NCBI RefSeq assembly: GCF_000520015.2
Contig: NZ_CP007044.2
Coordinates: forward strand, 4,402,001-4,466,000
Direction: 5' to 3'
DNA: 64,000 nt
DNA from: Chania multitudinisentens RB-25
GTDB taxonomy: Bacteria > Pseudomonadota > Gammaproteobacteria > Enterobacterales > Enterobacteriaceae
Position numbers and translations under genes: made by a program. Of the stretch, positions 8,812 through 18,170 are shown piece after piece; the stretch's first letter is position 1, and every line of letters begins with the position of its first letter. The notes beneath the pieces were generated by a model that saw only the letters and a program-made list of their open reading frames with translations, was not told the DNA's origin and searched no databases.

Positions 8812-9699
8812 TCAATTATATTCTTCCCACAGTTTTCCTAACATATAGTCTGCATATACTGGCCTAATCGGTTCCCAACCGCTTGCGTGACAAAATGTCA
8901 TTTCACCAAATAAAATCCTTCCATTTATATTATACATATCTACTCTTACATATTTGAATCCTTGTGATAATATTTTCGCCTTACTTATTAGCTCCTGCAT
9001 GTTTCCAGGGAAAATAAAGTCATCGCCAATCTCACTATACTTAGGTTGGATTTTGAAATCCTGACGATTTAAATCCTCATTATAAATTGAGCGTTTATGG
9101 TCTCCAAATCTATCACTATCAACTTGAATATATATGACAGGATCATCCATAGAGTTAAAAACGTGCACTTTAAAATCAGTAGGGATCTCACCGTTCTCAT
9201 TCACAATTAACTCTTCAAAAATAATTTTTGGCTTAGATATATCATAAAAAAGCTCATCTATTTTAGACCCAACTTTATGCTTTAAATATAAATTGAACTT
9301 CTTACATGTTTTTGATATATCGATAGAATCTTTATCTCTAACAATCATGACATTTTCGCCTCCACCACCATTTGAGGTTTTTATTACGAACTGCTTTGGT
9401 AAATCAATAAAATCTGCAGGCTCTAATATATCTTTAACTTTTATCAATGGAATTAAGTATTCATTTCCGATTGTATTGGCCACGAATTTTCTAACTTCAT
9501 GTTTATCGACCAAAACTGATAATGCTTGAGCATCCGAATGAAACTTTCTGTAAACTATCTTCTCCGAAAAAGTCTTTGGGTTATTAAATCTTGGCCTGTA
9601 TTTATGTACAATAATAAAACGCAAGAATGTATAAAAACGCCTACCAAGCATCATTCTAATAACGTCTCTAATCACATCCTTTATTTTTTTCTTCACCAT
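8812..9699 (-). CDS. TupA-like ATP-grasp protein
   Basis: About 295 residues matching the ATP-grasp family named after TupA of teichuronopeptide synthesis: a glycine-rich nucleotide loop (KTSNGGGGENVMI), FEELI, PTDFKVHVFN, and the metal-binding end RVDMYNINGRILFGEMTF. ATP-grasp enzymes join a carboxylate to an amine or thiol through an acyl phosphate. In a locus that makes uronic acids, an amide between a uronic acid carboxyl and an amino acid or amino sugar is a reasonable inference, not shown. The start is at the ATG of a TGATG overlap with the upstream glycosyltransferase (GTG at 9702 is possible), which indicates translational coupling. AT-rich like its neighbours. Confidence 0.8.
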   Translation of the reverse strand: MVKKKIKDVIRDVIRMMLGRRFYTFLRFIIVHKYRPRFNNPKTFSEKIVYRKFHSDAQALSVLVDKHEVRKFVANTIGNEYLIPLIKVKDILEPADFIDLPKQFVIKTSNGGGGENVMIVRDKDSIDISKTCKKFNLYLKHKVGSKIDELFYDISKPKIIFEELIVNENGEIPTDFKVHVFNSMDDPVIYIQVDSDRFGDHKRSIYNEDLNRQDFKIQPKYSEIGDDFIFPGNMQELISKAKILSQGFKYVRVDMYNINGRILFGEMTFCHASGWEPIRPVYADYMLGKLWEEYN

Positions 9700-10829
9700 C
9701 ACCTCTGCACATTAACAACATTGATAAAGTTCTTGACATAGGCAGCCAAAGAGAAATTCTCTTCAATAAAATGCCTCCTATATTCCTTGTCATGATCCAT
9801 TTCGTAGACATTTTCGATCAAAGAAAGAAATTCCTCTGCAAAAAAACCAGATGATGCAGAATATGTTGTAACAATGCCGAGATTTTTATTTTTAATAATA
9901 TCATTAACACCATCAACTTTTGCTGATATAACATAACATCCCGAAAGCAGTGCCTCAACAACGACTCTAGGTAATCCTTCTTGATGACTTGCAAACAGAA
10001 AGAAATCCGCCATTCTCAAATAGTTAAGGACATAAGGTGTATGTGGAATAAGGCTAACCTTATCGGCAATATTTAACATTTTTATTTTAAAAAGTAACTC
10101 ATCGTTGTAGCTGTAGTCAGCTTCAGTTGCTGGACTACCTAAAATATATAAATATTTATTTTCAGCATCGATGTTACTAAATGCTTCAATAATAGCAATT
10201 TGATTTTTCCTTTTGCAAATACTACCAACAGTGATAAAAACCTTATCAGTATCAGCGTGGCTTTTATTTAAAAAAGCATCTATAGATGGCTTTGTAATTT
10301 GAAATCCTGTATGCACGAGAAATATTTTCTTCTTATATACCTCCTGCTCCTTAAGCGAAAAAACATTTATGCAATCACTGGAGATAATTACTATTTTACT
10401 TGATAGGAAGGCAGCTATTTTCGTGATAAATTTCACCCTGTCATTAATTCTTATATACCAAATTATTTTTTTTCCATTCAAGAATAATAATGGCATAAAT
10501 AATAAAAAGCTACGAATGTCATTCACACATATAGTATTATATTTACCAAGAGAGTATTTGAAGACAATTGAGATCCAAAAAAAGAAGAGTGTGAATACAT
10601 AATAGAACCTATTAAATAAATTAACAGACCGCCGTGACATTAATAAAACGGATGGTGTATTAAAAATAACACATTTCACCCCTTCCTTTTTCGCTTCAGT
10701 TGCAAGAATGTCGTACTTTGTAGTGATTATTTCTACTGCATTCCCCTCATCAGCTAATCCTTTAGCCAAGGCGAGCATACTCCTAGGTGCGCCATAGAGA
10801 CCTTTATAATAGCTATCAATAAAAACCAT
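9699..10829 (-). CDS. Glycosyltransferase family 4
   Basis: About 376 residues. The N-terminal part MVFIDSYYKGLYGAPRSML resembles acceptor domains that start with a glycine-rich GAPRSM loop, and the C-terminal GT4 domain has KVFITVGSICKRKNQ and the HQEGLPRVVVEALLSG signature with the conserved Glu pair. A hydrophobic stretch around residues 80-100 may contact the membrane. It is expected to extend the lipid-linked repeat. Start: ATG 10829 follows the upstream stop by a few bases; ATG 10859, which overlaps the upstream gene by 26 nt, is the alternative and neither has a strong ribosome site. Donor sugar unknown. Confidence 0.82.
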   Translation of the reverse strand: MVFIDSYYKGLYGAPRSMLALAKGLADEGNAVEIITTKYDILATEAKKEGVKCVIFNTPSVLLMSRRSVNLFNRFYYVFTLFFFWISIVFKYSLGKYNTICVNDIRSFLLFMPLLFLNGKKIIWYIRINDRVKFITKIAAFLSSKIVIISSDCINVFSLKEQEVYKKKIFLVHTGFQITKPSIDAFLNKSHADTDKVFITVGSICKRKNQIAIIEAFSNIDAENKYLYILGSPATEADYSYNDELLFKIKMLNIADKVSLIPHTPYVLNYLRMADFFLFASHQEGLPRVVVEALLSGCYVISAKVDGVNDIIKNKNLGIVTTYSASSGFFAEEFLSLIENVYEMDHDKEYRRHFIEENFSLAAYVKNFINVVNVQR

Positions 10830-10833
10830 CTTA

Positions 10834-11898
10834 CTATTTACTGTTTCTTTTAAAGACATTTATATACTCACTTATAATGTTATCTTCTTTGTATTTCTCA
10901 ATGGTTTTAAAAATAAGAGCTTCATCCCAGGTATGCTGAAGTGCTTTTTCTATACTAACAGCAAGTTTTTGGTGATTTAAATATTCAACTAAAAAACCGT
11001 TTACCCCGTCCAAAATAATCTCCTCAGGCCCACTAGGGCAATCATATGAAACAATAGGTGTCCCATGAGATAGAGATTCTAGCAAAACATTTGGAAAACC
11101 CTCATTTAATGAAGATAATATAGTGACTGTTGCCCCTGAAAAAAACCTAGATACATCTTTTATGTGCCCATGAAAATTAACTCTATTAAGGATATTCTCT
11201 TCATGACAGTAAGTAGTTAATTTATCGAGTTCAGGGCCATCTCCAACTATGTCAAGGTAAATATCTTTACCTCTTTCGATGAGTAATTTGTGAGCCTTTA
11301 AGATATCTATTATATTCTTCTGGCGGACAAGACGACCTATATAAAGCATGCTATTCTTACTACGTACTATATTATCTTTCTTTGGAATTCGAACCGGGTT
11401 ATTAATAACCACATAGTTATCCTTAACACCAAAGTTACTTAAAACATCTTTTTTTATGCCCTCGGATTGAAAAATGTAAAAGTCCATTTTTTTATAAAAT
11501 AACTTCATCATCAATCCAACAAAAATTCTGTAACTTTTTTTCTTAAGCTTTATCGAGTAGGATAGTGTATTATTTATTCTAGATATAATCCTCACATTTT
11601 TCATCAAAATAAATTTGCAAAAAAATAAAACCAAGGCCAATTCGTGATTAAAAACCAGAATGGACTGTATATCGTAATTTCTGATGAGGTGAACTAATTT
11701 AGGAAAACTACGAATAGTTCCGGCTTTTCCGAGAAAAACAACATTTACTTTATCATTGATATAGTAATCACAACCTTCACTATCTAGAACAAACAAGTTA
11801 ACCTGATATTCTAGGTAAACCATTTTACTTGCAAGTAGTGAACAAACCTTCTCTGTACCTCCCCCCTTCAGCGAGTTAATAAGTAAGTTTATTTGCAT
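10834..11898 (-). CDS. Glycosyltransferase family 4
   Basis: About 354 residues, typical GT4: N-terminal INLLINSLKGGGTEKV (the GG loop of the family), then SMLYIGRLVRQKNI and LNEGFPNVLLESLSHGTPIV with the E-x7-E pattern, followed by VSYDCPSGPEEI, a version often seen in capsule and O-antigen transferases. ATG 11898 is preferred, with AAGG a few bases upstream; it overlaps the end of wzy by 23 nt. Expected to add a hexose or HexNAc to the repeat unit in the cytoplasm. Donor and linkage cannot be inferred. Confidence 0.87.
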   Translation of the reverse strand: MQINLLINSLKGGGTEKVCSLLASKMVYLEYQVNLFVLDSEGCDYYINDKVNVVFLGKAGTIRSFPKLVHLIRNYDIQSILVFNHELALVLFFCKFILMKNVRIISRINNTLSYSIKLKKKSYRIFVGLMMKLFYKKMDFYIFQSEGIKKDVLSNFGVKDNYVVINNPVRIPKKDNIVRSKNSMLYIGRLVRQKNIIDILKAHKLLIERGKDIYLDIVGDGPELDKLTTYCHEENILNRVNFHGHIKDVSRFFSGATVTILSSLNEGFPNVLLESLSHGTPIVSYDCPSGPEEIILDGVNGFLVEYLNHQKLAVSIEKALQHTWDEALIFKTIEKYKEDNIISEYINVFKRNSK

Positions 11899-13066
11899 CT
11901 GCCTTGCCCCTCCCATAAATAAGTATCACTCCTATAAAAAGAATAAACATAAGGCTTGTTAGCTTTATTTTAGTCAAAAAGACTAAAGTTAAAACAAGTG
12001 TAATCCTTATTGACCTTGTTTTAAGATATACGAAATAAAAAAGAGAAAAGAGACCTACCAACCCAAACTTCATAAAGATAAATATAATTAGGCCATTATC
12101 ATTTATTGCTGCAAAACCGTTTTTAGCCCAAGAAGTTGACTCCAGTTGATACAGATATGCGATTGCACTAGGAACACCAACAGGCCCATTTCCAAATACT
12201 ATCTCGATGAAAGGCTGATCAAATAAAACTTGAAATAGATTTTCTCTTATACCAATTGCATCATAATCACCAGATGTTCTTGCTTCAAATAGTTCAAATA
12301 AAAAAGGGAGTGATAATATAACTAAAAAAAAGAAAAATGGAAGAAACCTAAATAGCCTACGGCCCTTTATATTTAGGAAAGCAATAAATAAAATCGACAA
12401 AATGACAGCAGCAAATGATAGCGTCAGAAAAAAAGAGAGCAATGCCAACTTGTCAATTATTTCAAGCCGCTCTTTTAAAAAATAACGAATCACTACAAAA
12501 GTGAAAACAATAGAGAAATATGTTGATGGTTCATTGAAAAAACCTGTCGGCCTAAATGTTGAACCAATGAGAGGCATTTTTACATCCCATGTATATCGTG
12601 GAATTTCCTCTGTAAATGGTGATAGCAGGTCAATATAGTACCCTGATAAATATACTGTTAAAAATTGTAAATAGAAAAAAATGACATGTATAAATAGACA
12701 ATAAAAAATGACTCTATATATAGCCTCTTTATCATTTCCAACTATGTAAAAAAATATAAAAACCAAGACTATTTTAAATAGGGTTGTATAGTAGAACTCT
12801 AGCACTCCATAGCTCCCCATATTTTCTTTATAAGATAAAAATGAGAAATATGAGAGAAAAGAAATTATGGTTAGACACATTAATAGCTTTATTAAGGCTT
12901 TGCTGATAGATACACTAATGCCGACAGCTGGTATCATTAGAATTAAAAACGGCAATATAGGTAGTATCAGAAATAGCCTATCATTATCGTGATTTTCCAA
13001 CGAAAAAATAAAGACTATAAAGCTCAGTAACGTTACAATGGCACTCCCATTTTTATAAATTATCAT
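11876..13066 (-). CDS. wzy: Polysaccharide polymerase, Wzy type
   Basis: A 396-residue, very hydrophobic protein with about ten or more predicted membrane spans and a longer central loop containing GFFNEPSTYFSI, similar to the RPxGFxxEP-like motif found in Wzy polymerases. A periplasmic stretch around residues 245-300 ends in IVFGNGPVG. Wzy proteins join repeat units en bloc in the inner membrane. Such proteins show little sequence conservation, so the call relies on topology, that motif and position between wzx/acetyltransferase and glycosyltransferase genes. Its ATG overlaps the upstream stop (ATGA). Confidence 0.8.
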   Translation of the reverse strand: MIIYKNGSAIVTLLSFIVFIFSLENHDNDRLFLILPILPFLILMIPAVGISVSISKALIKLLMCLTIISFLSYFSFLSYKENMGSYGVLEFYYTTLFKIVLVFIFFYIVGNDKEAIYRVIFYCLFIHVIFFYLQFLTVYLSGYYIDLLSPFTEEIPRYTWDVKMPLIGSTFRPTGFFNEPSTYFSIVFTFVVIRYFLKERLEIIDKLALLSFFLTLSFAAVILSILFIAFLNIKGRRLFRFLPFFFFLVILSLPFLFELFEARTSGDYDAIGIRENLFQVLFDQPFIEIVFGNGPVGVPSAIAYLYQLESTSWAKNGFAAINDNGLIIFIFMKFGLVGLFSLFYFVYLKTRSIRITLVLTLVFLTKIKLTSLMFILFIGVILIYGRGKADANKLTY

Positions 13067-13608
13067 ATCGACCTATTTAATTTTCTATTTGCTATGATTT
13101 TCGCAGGTATACCAGCGAGAATCACATCATCTGGAAAGCTTTTGTTAACCACTGCGTTAGCACCTACACTAACATTGTCGCCAAGTTGAATCCCTCCAAA
13201 TAACTTTGCCCCTGGTCCTATGTAGCAATTGTTACCAATTTTAGGCGCGCATGAGCTATCTGTAGCACTAGCTCCAATATTAACACAAGCATGGATTCTG
13301 CAATTACTCCCTATTCTTGCCTTACCATTAACAGCAATAGTTCCATAGTGTGCTATTGAGAGCCCTTCAGAAAAAGTATTCAGTGGTATGGAAAAACCTA
13401 ATTGTCTACCTTTACGGAGATACATAATCCTAGTAATTACTTTCATAATTACATTTTTTGAACAATTATTATAATATTCCGCACGTCTTAATCTTTTTTG
13501 ATATATCCAGACATCATTAAAAAAGTAACTTCTCAATGTACTACTTACCTTGAGGTTTCTTTTATCAGCCTCTAAATAACGACGATAGTCTTCTTTATTT
13601 TTTATCAT
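13063..13608 (-). CDS. Hexapeptide-repeat acetyltransferase, serine-acetyltransferase-like
   Basis: 181 residues; the C-terminal half (about 85-175) is a left-handed beta-helix of hexapeptide repeats: ISIAHYGTI-like turns, NCRIHACVNIGAS, IGNNCYIGPGAKLFGG, VSVGANAVVNKSFP and the end AGIPAKII. This LbH_SAT pattern is shared by CysE and by capsule O-acetyltransferases. Given its place inside the capsule operon it most likely O-acetylates a sugar in the polymer. ATGA overlaps join it to genes on both sides, so expression is tightly coupled. Confidence 0.85.
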   Translation of the reverse strand: MIKNKEDYRRYLEADKRNLKVSSTLRSYFFNDVWIYQKRLRRAEYYNNCSKNVIMKVITRIMYLRKGRQLGFSIPLNTFSEGLSIAHYGTIAVNGKARIGSNCRIHACVNIGASATDSSCAPKIGNNCYIGPGAKLFGGIQLGDNVSVGANAVVNKSFPDDVILAGIPAKIIANRKLNRSI

Positions 13609-14975
13609 TTTTTCTCTCCTTTGAAAGAAAAATACATATATAGCGCTATAGTAGTTACATAAAAAATCGTCGATAATAACACTAAAAAAACCTTATCATC
13701 TACAGCAATAAGTTTAACAAGCCCTATTAAAAGTGCAGAAAAGAGCATAGGATACATAGGTAAGATAGCTAAGCTGCGTATAGTGACATTTAACATATTA
13801 GCCGAAAAGTATGTATTAACTGATGAGTTAATAATTGAAAGAGTTAAAATAGACCATACAATAGCCTCTAAACCAAATAAAGAGGAAACACATAAAGTAA
13901 TGATCCCGAATATTCTTTTATAAACTTCTAATTTAAGAATTAACTTCCCTTGACCTTGCGACTTCATTAAACACCGTAGGTAACTTTCAATAATAATGCC
14001 AAAAGATGACAATGTGAGAATTTTCAGTAACGGTATCGTATGATCCCATTGTTTTCCAAACAAAGTTTCCACGAAAAAGTCTGTATTTATATATATGAAC
14101 GTTGGTACAGAAAAACCTATAATGCAAAACTTAGGGATAACGAAATTTGTAAATAATAAAAACTCCCCTTTATTTTCTAGCTTTGATAATTTTGGGAACA
14201 ACGTTTTATCAGCTATCAATGTCAGAGTATTTGTGTAAAGATCATTAACTCTTTGTGCTTGAAAAAAATAACCTGACATACTTGAACCAAAATTCTTACC
14301 TACTAAGATGTTAACTATATTAGAATAAAGTGAGAATATTATTGATGACGCCATCAGTCGTCCGCCGAATGAATAAAGTTCAAGAAATTTATCTTTAGAA
14401 AAACCTATTCTTGGCTTATATGAACTAAGGGAAAAAAATAAAACAGCAATAATTAGTGACTCTATTAACTGAGGTAATACAAGGCTCCAATACCCGAACC
14501 CCTGTAACGCCAGCACAACAGATAATATAGATGCGATTATTGCAGAAAATAAAAAAATAAATACTTGGGGCTTAAACTGTAATTGTCTGGTCATTATCGC
14601 AATTTGTGTTGTTGCGATAGATTTTAATATTATAGTAACTGAGAGCACTCTAACAATGTTTTCAAGTTCTTTATAGCCATAGAATCTTGATATATACGGT
14701 GCAAAAAGAAATATCAACGATGATAAAATAAATGCAACAGCAAGATTAAATGAAAATGTTGTGTCATAGTAATCATCTGTATTGATATTTTTCTTTTGAA
14801 TTATTGCTCCTGACAATCCAGAGTCAATTATTATATTGGAAATTGCAACTATAAATGCAACCATCGAATATAGGCCAAGATCACTTGGAGTCAAATATCT
14901 TGATAAAATAACAATTAACAGAAGCCGAATAACTACCAGCCCAATTTTTTCAATTGAAACCCACAAATATGACAT
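13605..14975 (-). CDS. wzx: Repeat-unit flippase, Wzx type
   Basis: 456 residues with about 12 hydrophobic spans over the whole length, starting with YLWVSIEKIGLVVIRLLLIV and containing LTPSDLGLYSMV, the N-terminal signature of the MOP-superfamily polysaccharide transporters related to WzxC. It moves undecaprenyl-diphosphate-linked repeat units to the periplasm for Wzy. Two bases separate it from the upstream acetyltransferase gene and an ATGA overlap joins it to the downstream one. Confidence 0.92.
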   Translation of the reverse strand: MSYLWVSIEKIGLVVIRLLLIVILSRYLTPSDLGLYSMVAFIVAISNIIIDSGLSGAIIQKKNINTDDYYDTTFSFNLAVAFILSSLIFLFAPYISRFYGYKELENIVRVLSVTIILKSIATTQIAIMTRQLQFKPQVFIFLFSAIIASILSVVLALQGFGYWSLVLPQLIESLIIAVLFFSLSSYKPRIGFSKDKFLELYSFGGRLMASSIIFSLYSNIVNILVGKNFGSSMSGYFFQAQRVNDLYTNTLTLIADKTLFPKLSKLENKGEFLLFTNFVIPKFCIIGFSVPTFIYINTDFFVETLFGKQWDHTIPLLKILTLSSFGIIIESYLRCLMKSQGQGKLILKLEVYKRIFGIITLCVSSLFGLEAIVWSILTLSIINSSVNTYFSANMLNVTIRSLAILPMYPMLFSALLIGLVKLIAVDDKVFLVLLSTIFYVTTIALYMYFSFKGEKK

Positions 14976-14976
14976 T

Positions 14977-15438
14977 TTAATGCCTATTATTTAAGTCATG
15001 CATGCTAATAACTTTATTCATATATTCATCAAAAGACCTTATAAATCGCGCAGGGTTACCACCAACAACGCTATTACTTTTCACCGACCGTGTTACAACA
15101 GAACCAGCAGCGACAACGACATTATTACCTATTTCGACTCCAGGCATAATAATGCTTCGATATCCAATAAAAACATTGTTTCCTATTTTTACTCCTGCGT
15201 ATCTATAGTAACGGTTACCGTTGTCATTCTTAACTAAACATGTAGAACCATCGTGCGTTAAAATTACTGTTTCTCCTGTTATAGTTACGTTATCACCTAT
15301 TTCGATTAGTTCAGGTTCGGTTCCCCATTTATCAATATATATGCGACAGTCTTTGCCTATTCTAACGCCCAGAGTTCTTGCATATTTGATTTTGCCATAT
15401 AATCTCAACAGCATTTTTCTTTTAATATAACCCAGCAT
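14977..15438 (-). CDS. Hexapeptide-repeat acyltransferase, WcaF/maltose-O-acetyltransferase-like
   Basis: 153 residues with hexapeptide turns throughout (IGKDCRIYIDKWG, IGDNVTITGETVIL, IGNNVFIGYRSIIMPGVEIGNNVVVAAGSVV) and the usual end VVGGNPARFI. The catalytic His of such enzymes is present in LTHDG. A strong ribosome site (GAGGAG) precedes the ATG. It probably O-acetylates a sugar of the capsule. It is the first gene of the AT-rich serotype-specific block after wzc; a 120-bp spacer with the inverted repeat TGTAAGC / GCTTACA (15470-15496) separates the two and could modulate read-through. Confidence 0.85.
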   Translation of the reverse strand: MLGYIKRKMLLRLYGKIKYARTLGVRIGKDCRIYIDKWGTEPELIEIGDNVTITGETVILTHDGSTCLVKNDNGNRYYRYAGVKIGNNVFIGYRSIIMPGVEIGNNVVVAAGSVVTRSVKSNSVVGGNPARFIRSFDEYMNKVISMHDLNNRH

Positions 15439-15561
15439 AGCATCTCCTCAGGAGAATATATGATTTTTTTGTAAGCCGTAATTTCCAGTGCTTACATTAG
15501 GTTGAGCCTAAAAAATCAAAAAAATACCTAATTTGCACATGTCTATTTAACGTTTGCAACT

Positions 15562-17718
15562 CTAACTATAGTAGTCGTAACTGTAATTATAGTAGTTAGC
15601 ACTCTTCTTCAAGACAGCATTTAGAATTACACCTTTAATATCAATTCCATTTTGTTCAAAACGTCTAACACTGACCTCAACTTCTTTGGGACTGTTTAGT
15701 TCAAAACGCGCAACCATTAAAGAAGTACCGGCTAGCTTACCAATGATCGCTGCATCAGTGACAGCAAGAATCGGCGGCGTATCTATCAACACCAAGTCAT
15801 ACTTTTCCGCAACGTACTCCAATAATTCAGAAAGTCGAGAGTGCATCAACAACTCAGAAGGATTTGGAGGAATTTGCCCACGTGCAATAAAATCGAAGTT
15901 ATCATACTTATTTTCTTGAATCGCCTCTTGGATATCCAACTTGCCGGATAAAATGTCTGACAAGCCGTATTTACCATCGCTCCCCATCAATTCATGCGCA
16001 TACCCTTTACGCATATCACTATCGATGAATAATACCTTTTGTCCACTTTGGGCTATTACTGCTGCAAGGTTGGTACTGATAAAAGTTTTTCCAATACCTG
16101 GGCTAGCACCAGAAATCATCAGAATGTTATTCGTCGACTCAATCATAGCGAAATGCAAGCTGGTGCGTAGGCTTCTTATTGCTTCAATTGCCAAATCAGA
16201 AGGATTACAAAATGCAAGCAATGAACTTAAGTCACTATTTTTCTGCTTACTTTTCCTGCTTTTCGCAAATGACAAATCCTGCTTACGTTGCCACTCAGAT
16301 AATGGAACGCTAGCATAAACATTTATTCCTAACTCCTCTAGTTGTTCAGCACTTTCAATACCACTATATAGAAATGAACGAACTAATACATAACCAATAG
16401 AACATAACCCACCAAGTACAAAGCTCAATACAATTATTACCAATTTACGTGGTTGAACAGGAATATCTTGCGTGATTGCATGATCAATAACTCTAACATT
16501 GCCTATAGTACTTGCTTTAGATATACTCAATTCTTGTTCTTTAGCTAAAAGCTGCATATATATTTCTTGCCCAGATTGAACATCACGACTTAGCCTTAAA
16601 ATCTCTTGCTGAGTTTTCGGCATATTGCTCACTCGTTTATTCAGCTTATCGCGTTCTTCTTCAAGAACTTTCTTTTTTTCTAAAAGTGCACGATATGATG
16701 GATGTTCCCTTGTATATAATTTAGAAATTTCCGCTTCTTTAAACGTCAACTCATTCAATTGCGCATCAACAGCGACAATAGAATCTAATACAGATTTAGC
16801 CTCTAAAGAAAGATCAACAGAATCATTCTGTTGCCGGTATTTATTTAATAAATTTTCAGAAGTATCAAGCGCGCCCCGAACCTTAGGTAATTGCTCACGT
16901 AAAAAATCCAAACTTCTGGCATCTTCTTCAGATTTCCTTTCAACATTCTGCGCAAGATAATTGTTAGTAATATTATTCAAGATCTTTTGATTCAGCGCTG
17001 GATTGCTCCCCGTATAACTTAACCCTAGTACCCCTGTATTCTTGCCTTTATCTTGAACGTTGAATGCATCCAAGATAGAATTAATTGCTGCTAACTCCGA
17101 AACTTGGGTAATAGTGAATGATGTATTAGGCTCCGCGTCCAGATCGCTAACAAGTACTGAAAAGTCTCCTTTCTTTAACAAAACCCCCACCGTACCTTCC
17201 GCAAAAACCTCACCATTCTTATTAAGAATAAAATGCTTATCATCTTTTACTTTAATCTCAATAGTAGGATCATTTTCCCACTCAGTAGGAAGCCTTAACC
17301 TTGAGATAGCAAGCCTGCCTTCCGGCTTTTTAGTTATACGCGCAATCCCTCTACCAAAAATAGGAAAGTAATTCTGCTCTACTACAGTGCCTAAATTTAA
17401 ATCGTCAACTGTTTTACTTAAAATCATTCTAGATTTTAATAATTCAATCTCTGGAGCTGAATCTGGCTGGCCATTTGGCAACATTTGGTTAATGTTTTTT
17501 AACAATGAATTTCCTGCATTCTGCTCTACTTGTACCAGTGCATCAGCACGATAAATAGGCGTTGCCAGCAAGCTATACAGAATCCCTAGAGTCAAAAAAA
17601 CTGAAGTAACAGCTATTATTAACCAGCGGTTATCTATAATCTCTCCCAATAAACGTTTTAAATCAATCTCATCGTTCTTTTCGTTTTTGCTAATATTTAC
17701 TCTGTTTTTCTCTGACAT
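15562..17718 (-). CDS. wzc: Tyrosine autokinase / polysaccharide co-polymerase
   Basis: 718 residues in the inner membrane. N-terminal Wzz domain with membrane spans near residues 32-52 and 425-445, a long periplasmic coiled coil between, then a cytoplasmic BY-kinase domain with Walker A (SGASPGIGKT), Walker A' (VLFIDSDMRKG) and Walker B (LVLIDTPP). The C-terminal tail has a tyrosine cluster (YYNYSYDYY, six Tyr), the autophosphorylation site. Cycling between phosphorylation and Wzb dephosphorylation controls polymer length and export through Wza. Ribosome site GGGATTTATAATG. Directly after wzb. Confidence 0.97.
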   Translation of the reverse strand: MSEKNRVNISKNEKNDEIDLKRLLGEIIDNRWLIIAVTSVFLTLGILYSLLATPIYRADALVQVEQNAGNSLLKNINQMLPNGQPDSAPEIELLKSRMILSKTVDDLNLGTVVEQNYFPIFGRGIARITKKPEGRLAISRLRLPTEWENDPTIEIKVKDDKHFILNKNGEVFAEGTVGVLLKKGDFSVLVSDLDAEPNTSFTITQVSELAAINSILDAFNVQDKGKNTGVLGLSYTGSNPALNQKILNNITNNYLAQNVERKSEEDARSLDFLREQLPKVRGALDTSENLLNKYRQQNDSVDLSLEAKSVLDSIVAVDAQLNELTFKEAEISKLYTREHPSYRALLEKKKVLEEERDKLNKRVSNMPKTQQEILRLSRDVQSGQEIYMQLLAKEQELSISKASTIGNVRVIDHAITQDIPVQPRKLVIIVLSFVLGGLCSIGYVLVRSFLYSGIESAEQLEELGINVYASVPLSEWQRKQDLSFAKSRKSKQKNSDLSSLLAFCNPSDLAIEAIRSLRTSLHFAMIESTNNILMISGASPGIGKTFISTNLAAVIAQSGQKVLFIDSDMRKGYAHELMGSDGKYGLSDILSGKLDIQEAIQENKYDNFDFIARGQIPPNPSELLMHSRLSELLEYVAEKYDLVLIDTPPILAVTDAAIIGKLAGTSLMVARFELNSPKEVEVSVRRFEQNGIDIKGVILNAVLKKSANYYNYSYDYYS

Positions 17719-17734
17719 TATAAATCCCGGCTAA

Positions 17735-18169
17735 CTAGCGACTTAAAGCGCCTGCCCACTTTTGGGCAGAATCATCAAGAAGACGATATACAAACTCAAA
17801 TGCCTCGCGGCTTTGGCGATAAGGGTCATTAATTTCCCGTTTGGCCAGCCAGTGACCAAATAGCATAATTTTCCCCCTGGCTTCTGGCACCAACTGACAA
17901 ACGGCTTCGATATGCCCTTTTTCCATCACTAGAATCAGATCGTATTCCCGACACATTTCGGCGGTCAGTTGCCGTCCTTGGTGCCCTACAAGTGAGACGC
18001 CATTTTGACTGGCAACCTCGCTTGCAGTGGCATCGGCAGGTTTACCCACCAATGCTCCCAATCCAGCAGAGCCAATTCGTTTACCGGGTAACCGAGCTTT
18101 TAACAGTTGTTCCCCTGTAGGAGAACGACAAATATTACCCACACACACCACAAGAATCGAATTAAACAT
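17735..18169 (-). CDS. wzb: Low-molecular-weight protein tyrosine phosphatase
   Basis: 144 residues; the P-loop CVGNICRS (Cys9, Arg15, CX5R) at the N-terminus and the general acid in NDPYRQS mark the LMW-PTP family. It removes phosphates from the tyrosine tail of Wzc. Its ATG follows the wza stop by one base, indicating translational coupling in the wza-wzb-wzc core. Confidence 0.96.
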   Translation of the reverse strand: MFNSILVVCVGNICRSPTGEQLLKARLPGKRIGSAGLGALVGKPADATASEVASQNGVSLVGHQGRQLTAEMCREYDLILVMEKGHIEAVCQLVPEARGKIMLFGHWLAKREINDPYRQSREAFEFVYRLLDDSAQKWAGALSR

Positions 18170-18170
18170 A

